Shown here one piece after another: positions 11,490-22,514 of a stretch of DNA of 64,000 nucleotides. The notes below the pieces were generated by a model that did no database searches, was not told the DNA's origin, and saw only the letters and a list, made by a program, of their open reading frames with translations. The translations under genes were made by a program, and so were the position numbers. Source of the stretch: Nemertoderma westbladi (Eukaryota; Xenacoelomorpha; Nemertodermatida; Nemertodermatidae); assembly GCA_032718475.1 (NCBI GenBank), contig JAUCBJ010006752.1:1-64000 (forward strand), read 5' to 3'. Position 1 is the stretch's first letter; the number at the start of each line of letters is the position of its first letter.

Positions 11490-13890
11490 CATTCCCATCT
11501 TCCCACATTCCGATCTCCCTACATTCCCATCTTCCTACATACCCACCCATCTTCCCACATTCCCACCCACCTTCCCATATTCCCATCTTCTCACATTCCC
11601 ATCCACCTTCCCATCTTCCTACATTCCCACCCACCTTCCCATATTCCCACTCACCTACCCACATTCCCATCCGCCTTCCCATATTCCCATCTTCCTACAT
11701 TCCCGCCTAACTTCCCACATTCCCATCCACCTTCCCGCATTCCCATCTTCCCACATTCCCAGCCATCTTCCCACATTCCCATCTTCCTACATTCCTACCC
11801 ACCTTCCCAACCACCTTCCCGCATTCCCATCTTCCTACTTTCCCGCCCAACTTCCCACATTCCCATCTACCTACATTCCCACCCACCTTCCCACATTCCC
11901 ATCTTCCCACATTCCCAGCCATCTTCCCACATTCCCATCTTCCTACATTCCTACCCACCTTCCCAACCACCTTCCCATCTTCCTACATTCCCGCCCAACT
12001 TCCCATCCACCTTCCCGTATTCCCATCTTCCCACATTCCTATCCATCTTCCCACATTCCCATCCATCTTCCTACATTCCCACCCAACTTCCCACATAACC
12101 ATCTTCATACATTCCCACCTACCTTCCCACATTCCCACTCTCCACATTCCCATCCACCTTCCCACATTGCCATCCACCTTCCCGCATTCCCATCTTCCTA
12201 TATTCCCACTCAACTTCCCACATAACCATCTTCCTACATTCCCACCCACCTTCCCACATTCCCATCCACCTTCCCGCATTCCCATCTTCCCACATTCCCA
12301 TCCACCTTCCCACCTTCCTACATTCCCACCCACCTCCCCACATTCCCATCTCCCCACATTTCCATCCACATTCCCATCCACATTACCATCTTCCAACATT
12401 CCCATCCACCTCCCCACCCACATTCCCATCTTCCCACATTTCCATCCACATTCCCGCATTCCCATCCACATTCCCATCTTCCTACGTTCCCACCAACCTT
12501 CCCACATTCCCATCCACCTTCCCACATTCACATCTTCCTACATTCCCACCCACCTTCCCACATTCCCATCTTCCTACATTCCCACCCACCATCCCATCTT
12601 CCCACATTCCCATCCACCTTCCCGCTTTCCCATCTTCACACATTCCCACCCACCTTCCCACTCACCTACCCACATACCCATCCGCCTCCCCATATTCCCA
12701 TCTTCCTACATTCCCGCCTAACTTCCCACATTCCCATCCACCTTCCCGCATTCCCATCTTCCCACATTCCCAGCCATCTTCCCACATTCCCATCTTCCTA
12801 CATTCCTACCCACCTTCCCAACCACCTTCCCGCATTCCCATCTTCCTACATTCCCGCCCAACTTCCCACATTCCCATCTACCTACATTCCCACCCACCTT
12901 CCCAACCACCTTCCCGCATTCCCATCTTCCTACATTCCCGCCCAACTTCCCACATTCCCATCTTCCTACCCACCTTCCCAACCACCTTCCCATCTTCCTA
13001 CATTCCCGCCCAACTTCCCATCCACCTTCCCGTATTCCCATCTTCCCACATTCCTATCCATCTTCCCACAGTCCCATCCATCTTCCTACATTCCCACCCA
13101 ACTTCCCACATAACCATCTTCATACATTCCCACCTACCTTCCCACATTCCCACTCTCCACATTCCCATCCACCTTCCCACATTGCCATCCACCTTCCCGC
13201 ATTTCCATCTTCCTATATTCCCACTCAACTTCCCACATAACCATCTTCCTACATTCCCACCCACCTTCCCACATTCCCATCCACCTTCCCGCATTCCCAT
13301 CTTCCCACATTCCCATCCACCTTCCCACCTTCCTACATTCCCACCCACCTCCCCACATTTCCATCTCCCCACATTTCCATCCACATTCCCATCCACATTA
13401 CCATCTTCCAACATTCCCATCCACCTCCCCACCCACATTCCCATCTTCCCACATTTCCATCCACATTCCCGCATTCCCATCCACATTCCCATCTTCCTAC
13501 ATTCCCACCAACCTTCCCACATTCCCATCCACCTTCCCACATTCACATCTTCCTACATTCCCACCCACCTTCCCACATTCCCATCTTCCTACATTCCCAC
13601 CCACCATCCCATCTTCCCACATTCCCATCCACCTTCCCGCTTTCCCATCTTCACACATTCCCATCCACCTTCCCATCTTCATACATTCCCACCCACCTTC
13701 CCATTTTCCGACATTCCCATCTACCCACATTCACATATTCCTACATTCCCACCCACCTTCCCATATTCCCACATACTCATCTTCCTACATTCCCAACTTC
13801 CTACATTCCCACCTTCCCGCCCACCTCCCTATCTCCCAACCTTCCTACCATCCCACCGACCAACCGACGAGCCACCCACCCATCTACCCA
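11490..13890. repeat. purine-poor short-period satellite with a 1,015-bp higher-order duplication
   Basis: Built from words such as CCCACATTCCCATC, TTCCTACATTCCC and ACCCACCTTCCC. The plus strand is nearly devoid of G. At a larger scale about 540 bp (11983-12531) recur at 12998-13546 with only a few changes, a spacing of 1,015 bp. Long ORFs on both strands (Pro/Ser/His-rich on plus, Gly/Trp-rich on minus) are artefacts of the repeat. Confidence 0.97.
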
Positions 13891-13959
13891 CCCCTTCAAA
13901 CAAATGTTGACCCATTTTATTTCGACTTTCCTGGGCACTCTGGGAAAGTTCACATGGGC

Positions 13960-14036
13960 CTGTTTGTTTGTCAGCTAAAGGCTTCCAAGCGGGAATAGTT
14001 TGTCAGCTAAAGGCTTTCAAGCGGGAATAGTTAATA
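13960..14036. repeat. short direct duplication (2 copies, about 31 bp)
   Basis: TTTGTCAGCTAAAGGCTT, then CAAGCGGGAATAGTT, occurs twice in a row. The following stretch to 14700 shows no gene that I can support. Confidence 0.8.
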
Positions 14037-14724
14037 ATAATCTGCAACTGTATTTGTTCATTGCGTAATCCTGGGAGTAATCTGGTCGAAAAAAATTGTC
14101 ATTACCGCAACGTTTAGCAAACGTAGAAATCTGATTGGGTGTTGTTATTTCCAATGCCGAAGCTAATAATTAGAAGACCGTTAGGACTTCTTACTGTAAA
14201 AGTATTCACTATGTATGTATCTATGTATATCGGGTGAACTCCTCCGAAGCTATAGCTGACGTCCGTCAATGGAAGTTATATCAATAGACGCAGCTCAACC
14301 CCAGGATGTGGAAAACAAAGTTTCGAAAAAAATTATCACAGTGTCTTATTTTATTTTGAAAAATAGCCCCAAAACACGAAAATTGCCATAGACGCAATGA
14401 TAGAAACACCAGCTGCTGGTGCTCATGGCGTGCCTAGTAAGCTACTACTATTGATTGAATGGATAGGCCCAAACTGCAGCGAAGTACATTACGTTTATCA
14501 TGAAGTTTATTACTATCTCACTCTATCCCAGACAACTCTCTCTCAGACTGTAAGAAAAGCTGTTCAATGGGGAGTTAAGCCTGCTTTAGCGAATATTACA
14601 AATTATACCCGCCCGCGAGGGCGGGTATTCCAGCTAGTAATTATTAATTGTAGTAAAAATAGGCCTACACGATCCATAGCACATGTCGTTAAGGACGTTT
14701 TTGGAAAGTACGTTTTCTCTCAGT

Positions 14725-14815
14725 GCTGCCTCATGCTGGGATCGAACAAGGGCCTCCTGAGTGGAAGCACAGGAATGTCAACCACTAGACAAAGTTGCTG
14801 CTTGGTGTCTTATAC
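14725..14815 (-). repeat. degenerate tRNA-like (SINE) fragment, minus strand
   Basis: On the minus strand, GTCTAGTGGTTGACATTCC resembles an A box and CCTTGTTCGATCCCAGC resembles a B box, spaced as in a tRNA. No paired acceptor stem was found, so it is not a functional tRNA gene. A 160-codon open frame across this region is rejected as coding. Confidence 0.5.
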
Positions 14816-15213
14816 AATGACACCTGCACAGTATTCTGGTTTAGGTACCTTCTTCAATGTTGGTGACACATCAATTTAAAAAAAGAGACACATGCTCTAC
14901 TGCTGTCCGTAATAAATATACCTTCAGAGAAAGTATGATTTCGGATGACTCCCATATGCTTAATTTATTTAAGACAAACTATATAGGATATAACAATAAT
15001 TAATTCAGTACTTAAAATTATCATTGAATGAAGAAACGGTGTATAATTTAATTTGAATGTTATGGAGTAACTAAAACGAATCTACATAAATGTCGTTATA
15101 TTTACGGTTTATAATTGTGGATAGCTGGATGTGGATGAAACAATATTTTTTAGACCTGCATTAAAACTCCATTATTATCACCATCAATCCTAACAAACTC
15201 TACAGCGGCAACC

Positions 15214-15837
15214 CTAAATTAACCTATTACCCAAGTACTTAGTATACTTGTATTTATGAGCAAGTTGAGGCCATTGCACAATAAAGTCATCTACAATCCA
15301 ACGTACGATATTCCCAGACAGAGATAAAGTCTCCACACGACATATACTCTCAACGTAAACCAATCTGGCTGGATTGGTCACTTTCAGCAAGAATCCGGCC
15401 AATAGCATTGGCACACAGGTGCCGGGCCCGTTGGTGATAATAACTCTGGGTCTCAACCGCAATATTAAACGGATACTATGAATAAACGCCAGAGTGAATG
15501 CGTATCCGATCTTTAGTACTCCAGTCTCTCCGACTTGCCGACAACGAGATATGATTTCCACCGTCCATTCCGTATTTTTTCCGGCCAACGACGTCTCCAT
15601 ATCTCGGAGTTTATCCCCGCTGAAGGTGTCCGTGTTAGCGATGACGTAATGTCTAGGCGCGTATTTCTTCGGATCCAAACTTAGAACGAGTTTCAACATT
15701 TCGGCTGTGTGACCCCCGGATCCGAGGACTATAACGCAAGTAACCGGAGGAGTTGTTCTAGTTGGAACAGGTTTCCGCGTGCCGATATACAAGGCGAGTA
15801 TAACGGGAGCAGCTATGAGAAACAACGTCAACAACAT
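15214..15837 (-). CDS. ALG14: ALG14, UDP-GlcNAc transferase subunit
   Basis: A 207-residue single-exon ORF starts at ATG 15837; an upstream in-frame extension lacks a better ATG. ALG14 is the ER membrane anchor that pairs with catalytic ALG13. Together they add the second GlcNAc to dolichol-PP-GlcNAc in N-glycan assembly, on the cytosolic face. Residues 1-20 form one hydrophobic anchor (MLLTLFLIAAPVILALYIG). Then come VIVLGSGGHTAEMLKL (the glycosyltransferase-28-type glycine loop), VIITNGPGTCVPMLLAG, LVYVESICRVETLSLSG and the C-terminal VQWPQL with YLG, all in the order seen in ALG14. Length matches the family (human 216). Vertebrate ALG14 has several exons; here there is no intron. The minus-strand neighbour upstream is NPEPPS, 0.6 kb away. 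Confidence 0.95.
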   Translation of the reverse strand: MLLTLFLIAAPVILALYIGTRKPVPTRTTPPVTCVIVLGSGGHTAEMLKLVLSLDPKKYAPRHYVIANTDTFSGDKLRDMETSLAGKNTEWTVEIISRCRQVGETGVLKIGYAFTLAFIHSIRLILRLRPRVIITNGPGTCVPMLLAGFLLKVTNPARLVYVESICRVETLSLSGNIVRWIVDDFIVQWPQLAHKYKYTKYLGNRLI

Positions 15838-16464
15838 TGTCTTCTCCTCGAAATAAACTTGTATTAAATAATTTCGTTCGACTATATTGTATATCACTGT
15901 ATTTTATAAATAGTATAAAAGGTTTTATGAGAAATTAATAATTATAGTGCGAAGAGTTATGATTAACTTTAACGAATCTGACATCACATTAAATATATTG
16001 ACAATATTCAGAAAGTTACATCGTCTTGTTTTACAAGTACTATTATAAACCAGCAAGCAGTTTGTTTGTTTGAAATTACAGTTTTGTATTTTATTGTTAA
16101 ATTACGAGCTAATGACGCAAAATGACCGCAAACACCAACTAGAGTGTTGAGGGTTTAAAAACTTTATTTAATTTGAAACAGCAAATAAAAGGTTCTGATA
16201 AAAGTGGTGGTGTTTTCTACCCAAAACAATAAACCATAATGTGATACTTTATTTCATTTGCGGTCAATTTGAGCCACGATCTACAACAATTAAAAGTTTA
16301 TTTTGTAGTAAAGTGGCGATGCCTTATTTTTTTCAGTAACAAGAAATTAATTCATTTGATATTATTAGACGGTTTTATACTGTCGTTGTCGTAATAAACA
16401 ATAATGAAAGATAACACCAAGACAAATGTAATCACTACAGAGTCACACCATCGTAAACAATAAT
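15838..16464. other. intergenic spacer ALG14-NPEPPS
   Basis: AT-rich, 627 bp. It should hold the NPEPPS 3' UTR and ALG14 promoter. AATAAA words on the minus strand occur near 16160 and 16245 and may be poly(A) signals. No other feature seen. Confidence 0.5.
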
Positions 16465-19233
16465 TCACTTATTTAACTTGCGGTTATCGGTAGACTTTAT
16501 GAACTCTTTGATGCCCGCCACATCCCTGTCCAACCAATCGGCTCTCATGCGAACCGACTCCACTACCTGCTCCACAGTACGGGCCACCGTCTGGGTTGGA
16601 TTCGCAGCGAAGAAATCCCGACAACGATCAGCCCGCTCGTGCGACGCGAAACTCGCGTAACCGCAGCGCACAAAGGACGCGACGGTGGACGCGGCCGTCT
16701 GCGAGAACCTACCCCGCAACTCGGTCCAACGAGATTCAACAAACCGACAAACTTCTTCCTGTCCGACGCGACTTCCACAACAACCGGACAACCCGGACAC
16801 CAAATCCTGATTGCGTACGTCCGGTCCGACACTGAATTCTAGAACGTCCAAAATTAATTCCGGATTCTCAGTCGACCCTAAACTGTGGAGGATTCGATCC
16901 TGTTCTTCGGCGTTATCTGACTGTTTAAACAATCTCTTCAACTGGTCAACTTCATTAGCTCCTCCGTGTTTAACAGCTGTTCGCATCACCGCAACCTGAA
17001 GGTCTGCAGGAATTATAGCGTTACCTAGGCAATGAGCTTCGAAGTCAGACGCCGCTCTGGTAACCGCATCGGAATGACCGCAGTTCCCCAGACATTGAAT
17101 AACAGAAGCTCTTAGCATCCTGGTTTCCGGGGAATCATTCTCGCGGGTTACCCAGCCTAGGATCTCATAAACTCCGCTTAAAACTTCTTTACAGAATTCC
17201 TCGTAAAGTCCCGGTAGTTTGGTATCCTCGGCGTAACTCAGTAACGCCGCCAGCTGATTGGCCGCCGATATGAGATTGCCCCAGACTATGTGGGACGTCT
17301 CGTCTCTGTAAACCCGCATTAGTCTAAGGAAATCAACAGTTGGGATGTAGCCGGCCTTAGCCAATGCGAATACATCGTTCTGTAGACTAAACCTGTCCGC
17401 TACACTAAACTTCGCGTCGGGGCTGTAAAGATTAGCGAGAAGGGTTTCCAATGTGTCACTCGTGTATCGCGACCTATAGAACCCAATACAATCAGGGTTT
17501 AATTTAACCCACTGCGTTTTGTCTGGCAAGACAACAACGTGCGTCTTTTTTGTCATAAGACTCGATATTATTTCGCCACCGCTGCATTTAAACGACAATG
17601 GAATGTTCCATAAGGCTTCAGACTCTTTCTTCCCACCCGTGACAAACTTATTCTGTTCAAAATACGCGGAATTGCCTTTCAGTGATACAGAAACGATAGG
17701 AAATCCGACTTGTTTAGTCCAGCTGTCCATAATCGCTTTAATGCTATCACCCGAATTATCTTCTACACTTTTGGCGCTGACGACGCATTGCAAACTCTTC
17801 CACAAGTCATCAGTTGTGGCATTCGCGTATTCATGTTTACGCAAATAGGTATGTAAACCTTCTCTAAATATATCGGTGCCGAGGTAGTCTCGAAGCATTC
17901 TGATCACCGCAGATCCTTTATTATATGAGATGCTATCGAATATTTCGTCTACTTCGTGAGCTCGGTTCACTGTAACTTCTATTGGATGGCTGTTGTCCAG
18001 GGCATCTAGGCTAATTCCCCTGCTATAGGTGAACAAGAACTCATCCCAAATATTGTATTCCGGGTAGCATTGATCCACTATGGTGAACTCCATTAGAGAA
18101 GCGAACCCCTCATTGAGCCACAGGTCGGTCCACCATTCCATCGTGACGAGATTACCGAACCACTGGTGGGACACCTCGTGTGCCACGGTTAGTGCCACGT
18201 TGTGCAGACAATCAGTGGATGTCTTTTTATCGTCAACAAGGATACACTCGTCTCGGAAGGTTATTAACCCCCAATTCTCCATGGCGCCCGATTCAAAATC
18301 CGCAACGGCAACCAAGTCGCACTTCTTCAAGGGACAATCAATTCCGAAATATTTCTCGCAAAGAGGTAAAGACTTTAGTGCGACTTCCAAAGCAAAGTTA
18401 CCCTGATCCACCTTATCTTTGGTCGCATATACTCTAATCTCAACGCCTTTTGCCGTTGTACCAGAGATATAAGCGATATCTGCCACTACAAAGGCCACCA
18501 AATACGTAGACATTATAGGCGTACGCATAAAGGTAACAGACTTTTTATCATTCCGTTGGGTTTCCCGTAGAACCGGCGTATTCGACAAGGCAGTATAGTG
18601 TTTGGGTGTTGTCAAGGTGATATCGAAAGTGGCTTTGATTGCCGGTTCGTCCCAACATGGGAACGCTGACCTCGCGTGCACCGGTTCGAATTGCGTGACG
18701 GCCATGTACTGCGACTCGGAGAGTTTACTGCGATAGAAACCTCTCATGAAATCGTTGAGTATTCCATGATACTCGAAGAATAACTTCCCACTGCCAACAG
18801 GGAACTCTTCCTCAAAACTGAAAGTAATTGTTTCACTTTCAGAATCAATCAACGTGTTTATAGAGGCGTTTGTTTTTCCATGTTTGTTGGTGAAAGTGCA
18901 GGTTTTTATGGTTAGATCGTGGCCATTAATAGTCACATTACGTGTGTTTCCGTCGACTACAACATCAATCTGGGCTTCCCCGTAGAAAATAGTCTCCTCA
19001 GGATTTACATCTATTCCTATTGTGTAATGGAAAGGTTTCACTTCTAAACCTAACCGCGATCCTTTAGCAGAAGCCATTGCAGATGCAGGTGATACCAATG
19101 TGTGTATATTGTTAAAGAGTGTTGGAATAATAGCTTGTCTGATTGGGGCTCTTGTGATGCGAGAACTTATCGGATAACCTGATAAGTGGCTCCGTGGGAT
19201 TCCTGGTATCAGATTCCAGATGCTACGAAACAT
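16465..19233 (-). CDS. NPEPPS: puromycin-sensitive aminopeptidase (M1 metallopeptidase)
   Basis: A 922-residue uninterrupted ORF from ATG 19233 to TAA 16465; human PSA is 919 residues. It is a zinc aminopeptidase that removes N-terminal residues from cytosolic peptides. The M1 motifs are all present: the GAMEN exopeptidase motif at residues 316-320 (FESGAMENWG), the zinc site HEVSH at 352-356 with the second glutamate in LNEGF at 375, and the transition-state tyrosine in SISYNKGSAVIRML. CWDEPAIKATFDI and TPIMSTYLVAFVV are typical of PSA. The C-terminal half matches the ERAP1-like helical domain. Residues 1-52 are a leader with a hydrophobic and basic stretch. As in human PSA, an internal Met (residue 53, MASAKGSRLG) could start the cytosolic form. 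Vertebrate NPEPPS has over 20 exons; here there is none, yet the frame is clean. Confidence 0.96.
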   Translation of the reverse strand: MFRSIWNLIPGIPRSHLSGYPISSRITRAPIRQAIIPTLFNNIHTLVSPASAMASAKGSRLGLEVKPFHYTIGIDVNPEETIFYGEAQIDVVVDGNTRNVTINGHDLTIKTCTFTNKHGKTNASINTLIDSESETITFSFEEEFPVGSGKLFFEYHGILNDFMRGFYRSKLSESQYMAVTQFEPVHARSAFPCWDEPAIKATFDITLTTPKHYTALSNTPVLRETQRNDKKSVTFMRTPIMSTYLVAFVVADIAYISGTTAKGVEIRVYATKDKVDQGNFALEVALKSLPLCEKYFGIDCPLKKCDLVAVADFESGAMENWGLITFRDECILVDDKKTSTDCLHNVALTVAHEVSHQWFGNLVTMEWWTDLWLNEGFASLMEFTIVDQCYPEYNIWDEFLFTYSRGISLDALDNSHPIEVTVNRAHEVDEIFDSISYNKGSAVIRMLRDYLGTDIFREGLHTYLRKHEYANATTDDLWKSLQCVVSAKSVEDNSGDSIKAIMDSWTKQVGFPIVSVSLKGNSAYFEQNKFVTGGKKESEALWNIPLSFKCSGGEIISSLMTKKTHVVVLPDKTQWVKLNPDCIGFYRSRYTSDTLETLLANLYSPDAKFSVADRFSLQNDVFALAKAGYIPTVDFLRLMRVYRDETSHIVWGNLISAANQLAALLSYAEDTKLPGLYEEFCKEVLSGVYEILGWVTRENDSPETRMLRASVIQCLGNCGHSDAVTRAASDFEAHCLGNAIIPADLQVAVMRTAVKHGGANEVDQLKRLFKQSDNAEEQDRILHSLGSTENPELILDVLEFSVGPDVRNQDLVSGLSGCCGSRVGQEEVCRFVESRWTELRGRFSQTAASTVASFVRCGYASFASHERADRCRDFFAANPTQTVARTVEQVVESVRMRADWLDRDVAGIKEFIKSTDNRKLNK

Positions 19234-20779
19234 CAAAACAATATAGAGAAATAACAACGCGTTGAAATAAATGTATCACTCAATAATTGTATCTAAGTTG
19301 TACAATTGAGAATAATATATTATTTATAACGGAATAATATCTAACGCGGTATAATAAACTGAATGGATGCACATTATTTTATCTAAGAAATAAAGTAAAA
19401 CGGTGACAGTGAGTATTAGTATTAGTTAGATATGTTCCCTAGAATTCATCAGTGGAATTGAGAAAAACTGATGCCGCTGTATATTTGATAAAACACAATC
19501 AGAAAGAACGCTAATACCACTAGTTTCAGATTTCCGATGTTGATATATTCTGCTTTCGTGTATTGCGATTTCCACTCCTTTCAGTATCTTTTAGTGCTCC
19601 ATCACTCGTGTTAAATACCTAACCTTTAAAAAAAGGTCTTATAAAAGTTAATTGCAATGTTTTTTTTATTGAATAAAAAATATTTGTTACTGTTGAATTT
19701 TATTCGGTATTGATGCGTGATGGTGTTCTTAAATAATAATTATATTTCTCAATTCCACCAAAACACAAATTAATAAAACATATTAGTATAGTGTTACTGC
19801 AATTATTATAAAAAAGTGATTAAAATAACGAAGATGTAGCTCAACTCCATATAGAAAGAGTCAGTAATAACATCGGTTGACCATGTAATGATTGTACTGC
19901 AGTCCCCCCACCTATGTGTTTAAACCGCGCTACTGGTAACAGTTTAACTTCACTTTCACGTGCTTGTCTTAATTAAATTAAATAATTAAATGTATATTCA
20001 AATATCTCAAACTTTTATTTACGACAAATATGATATAAAATATTAAGAAACTTCATAACATCATAAGTAATAAAGACCGAAAGAATTTATATTGATTACT
20101 CTAAACTTTATTACAACACTGCGAGCCGAGTTTACTCAATAATTATATTTATTGTTATATTTGCCTTTCTGTGCCACTCTTCTGGAGAAATTTGAAAAAT
20201 GAAAGGTTGCTCTTTATATCCTGGTGGGTGAAAAAAAAGAGTCGCATAAAAGTAGAAATGAAATACAGCCATAAATAAATGAAAAATAAACTCCGCTTTC
20301 CGTGGTTGCAATTATTTGAAGCTAAATTCTCATTGATTCCAACTCGCCCTTGTAATTTTTCTAAATATATGATGACTTGGTTATAAAACATAATTAATTA
20401 ATCCTAACAAAAGGGTCAATGAGAAAAAAAAGTTCATAGTGGAGGAAAAGGAAATTTAAGAATAAAATAATGTAGGCCTATAACAATAACAGTATAAGTA
20501 ACTGCATGTCTGGGTCAGCGGAAAAAAACATGTTTGTTTTAATGTAATAAATAGTTAGTTATTTTAACTAGAAAATGTTACACGATAATAATACAGAAAT
20601 GGAAGAGGCAAAGGTAAACGTCAGTCATACAGTAAACCTCGATAATAAAAAAAACATAACGCGTTCATAAAAAATTCAATCTTTCTCCACACTGGGCAGT
20701 GTAATGTTAATTAATAACCTGCAAACTTTTCAGATTGGCTGAACCATTTATTCGAATAATAATAAACAACTGATCCCAG
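19234..20779. other. intergenic spacer NPEPPS-SNRNP27
   Basis: AT-rich. It contains a weak inverted pair (GTGGAATTGAGAAA near 19451 and TTTCTCAATTCCAC near 19747) that might mark a small foldback. No coding region or RNA gene could be supported. Confidence 0.4.
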
Positions 20780-21259
20780 TTACTCCACATAATCCAACGG
20801 CCTATTAAACCCGCCCCTTCGGTTCATATACTGCCGGTATTTCCGTTTCACATGGATATTAACAGCTTCCGATTTCTGGTTGGTACTGACGCGTTTCCCT
20901 TTAGTGGAAACGAATCCACTGAACCCCATAACCGCGGCCATGCTGCGTTCTTCGGGACTCATAAACTCATTCTGAGTCTCAGAGAGTTTTATTATCTCTG
21001 GATTGGTCGGACCAGCGGTGAACTTAACTTCCTCGGCTTCTGATTGGCTGGATGAGGAACTGCGTCTGCGGCGGTACGGCGACCAGCTGCGGGAGCGACT
21101 GCGATGTGAGCGCGACGGCGGGCTGCGGCTGCTACGACGCCGATGGTGGTGGCGGCGGTGGTGGCGGTCCTCCTCAACGCCACCGTGACGTCGGGGGGAG
21201 CGACTCCGGTGGCGGTGGCGTTTCTCGCGAGATCCAGATCGCGATCTGTGTCGAGGCAT
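20780..21259 (-). CDS. SNRNP27: SNRNP27, U4/U6.U5 tri-snRNP 27-kDa protein
   Basis: A 159-residue single-exon ORF from ATG 21259 (MPRHRSRSGSREK) to stop at 20780; the human protein is 155 residues. Residues 1-75 are an Arg/Ser/His-rich RS domain. The conserved C-terminus has MGFSGFVSTKGKRV and RKYRQYMNRRGGFNRPLDYV, which are diagnostic for SNRNP27 (family MGFxxFxSTKGKKV and KRKYRQYMNRKGGFNRPLD). It is a component of the spliceosomal tri-snRNP and acts in the nucleus, where it helps position the U6 ACAGAGA region at the 5' splice site. It is GC-rich compared with its flanks, so several spurious frames are open opposite it. Vertebrate orthologues have several exons; here there is none. Confidence 0.96.
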   Translation of the reverse strand: MPRHRSRSGSREKRHRHRSRSPRRHGGVEEDRHHRRHHHRRRSSRSPPSRSHRSRSRSWSPYRRRRSSSSSQSEAEEVKFTAGPTNPEIIKLSETQNEFMSPEERSMAAVMGFSGFVSTKGKRVSTNQKSEAVNIHVKRKYRQYMNRRGGFNRPLDYVE

Positions 21260-21269
21260 CTCTGCCAAC

Positions 21270-22510
21270 AGACCGATACCGGTACCTACCTACCGCTACG
21301 TTAGTGCACCAGACGTTATTCCTGTATTCTGGTATTGTAAGCCTATGCCGGTGAGATATGATATACATACAGTAAGTCAGAAGTATACAGTAAGTAAATG
21401 TCTGTACTGCTGTATGTTGTCAGGTTGTAGAGCTGGGCTATGCCTACTCTGCTAATAGATGCCTTGAGCCTTGCTGCCTTGGTTTGGCAGTTTGGTCCTG
21501 GCGCTGGGTATAACTTTTGCGTAGAGGTACGGTACGTATAGATAGCCTACATAGAGCCATAGAGGATGTAGGTAGGTGTAGCCTACATGTAGATGCACGT
21601 TTAGGGTGAATGTAGGTAGGTCTTTAAAAACAACAATGATGAATAGGCCTACGGTGAACACGGGTTACCCGGACCGGAACTTAAATATCCCATAGTGGTT
21701 TATGTAGTTAAAGTGGCTCTCTATGCTCTAGTTAGGGTTTGACTAAATTACTAAATAGGCCACCGACAAGCAACAACCACTGACACCTTTCGAATACCAC
21801 CGACAACCATAGCCACAACAAAAGACACAAACCGACTGGTAAAATCGCAAACCGACAGTATACCGACAACTACAGTATTTCAGTACATGATTATACAATT
21901 TTAATTTCCAATCCAAATATTTATAACAAAGTATATTGTCCACTGTCGGCCTGTTATCGGTGGTGTAACCAGTCACCATACTGTAATTTCTTTAAAATAT
22001 AATACCGCCTTCATAAATTATCTGATTTAAATCATTATTGCATAACGTAGTGGTTGAAATCATAAACGTTTTTCATATGTCAGTGTGTTGCTATTTATTA
22101 GTTTTTATCGGTGGTAGTCAAGACTGTTGTCGGTGGTATACTGCTGCGGTTTCCGTTCCTGTACTCTGACATACAGTACAGTAAGATACAATGCCGAAAT
22201 GTATTACTTTACATATACTGTAGCTGCACAATTGTGTGCAGTAGGGCCTAATTGGGATTTACCTACACGACATGACATGAACATGAAGGAAGTGAAACAT
22301 GAAATAACTAACTAACTAACACACTAAATGAACAAAAAAAAAATGAACACTTATAACTATTATCAACCCTTTCGTTATCCCCTATAACCGAGGTTCATAT
22401 TGTACCGTTGGATTTTCGTAAGCACTAAGGACGAAAGTGTCCGTTTATTTTTGTTACTGTGGCCTTTGCTTTAAAACTTTGCCTTAACTGGCTTTAAAAA
22501 TTATTGATGT
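21270..22510. other. intergenic spacer upstream of SNRNP27
   Basis: Holds the probable SNRNP27 promoter (adjacent to 21260). Further out it has scattered TACAGTA and TAGGCCTAC words and no open frame with family features. A cluster of ACCGACAAC-like words at 21760-21870, with related words at 22110-22140, may be a small foldback, but the ends are unclear. Confidence 0.35.
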
Positions 22511-22514
22511 AATA

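Noticed and set aside
11470-13910. Long Pro/Ser/His-rich and Gly/Trp-rich open frames on both strands
   Set aside because: Produced by the short-period satellite; identical low-complexity composition in all frames.
14397-14879. 160-codon open frame
   Set aside because: No domain, no codon pattern like the real genes; it runs over a tRNA-like SINE fragment.
16478-18437. Several plus-strand open frames opposite NPEPPS
   Set aside because: Shadows of the GC-rich coding strand; no family similarity.
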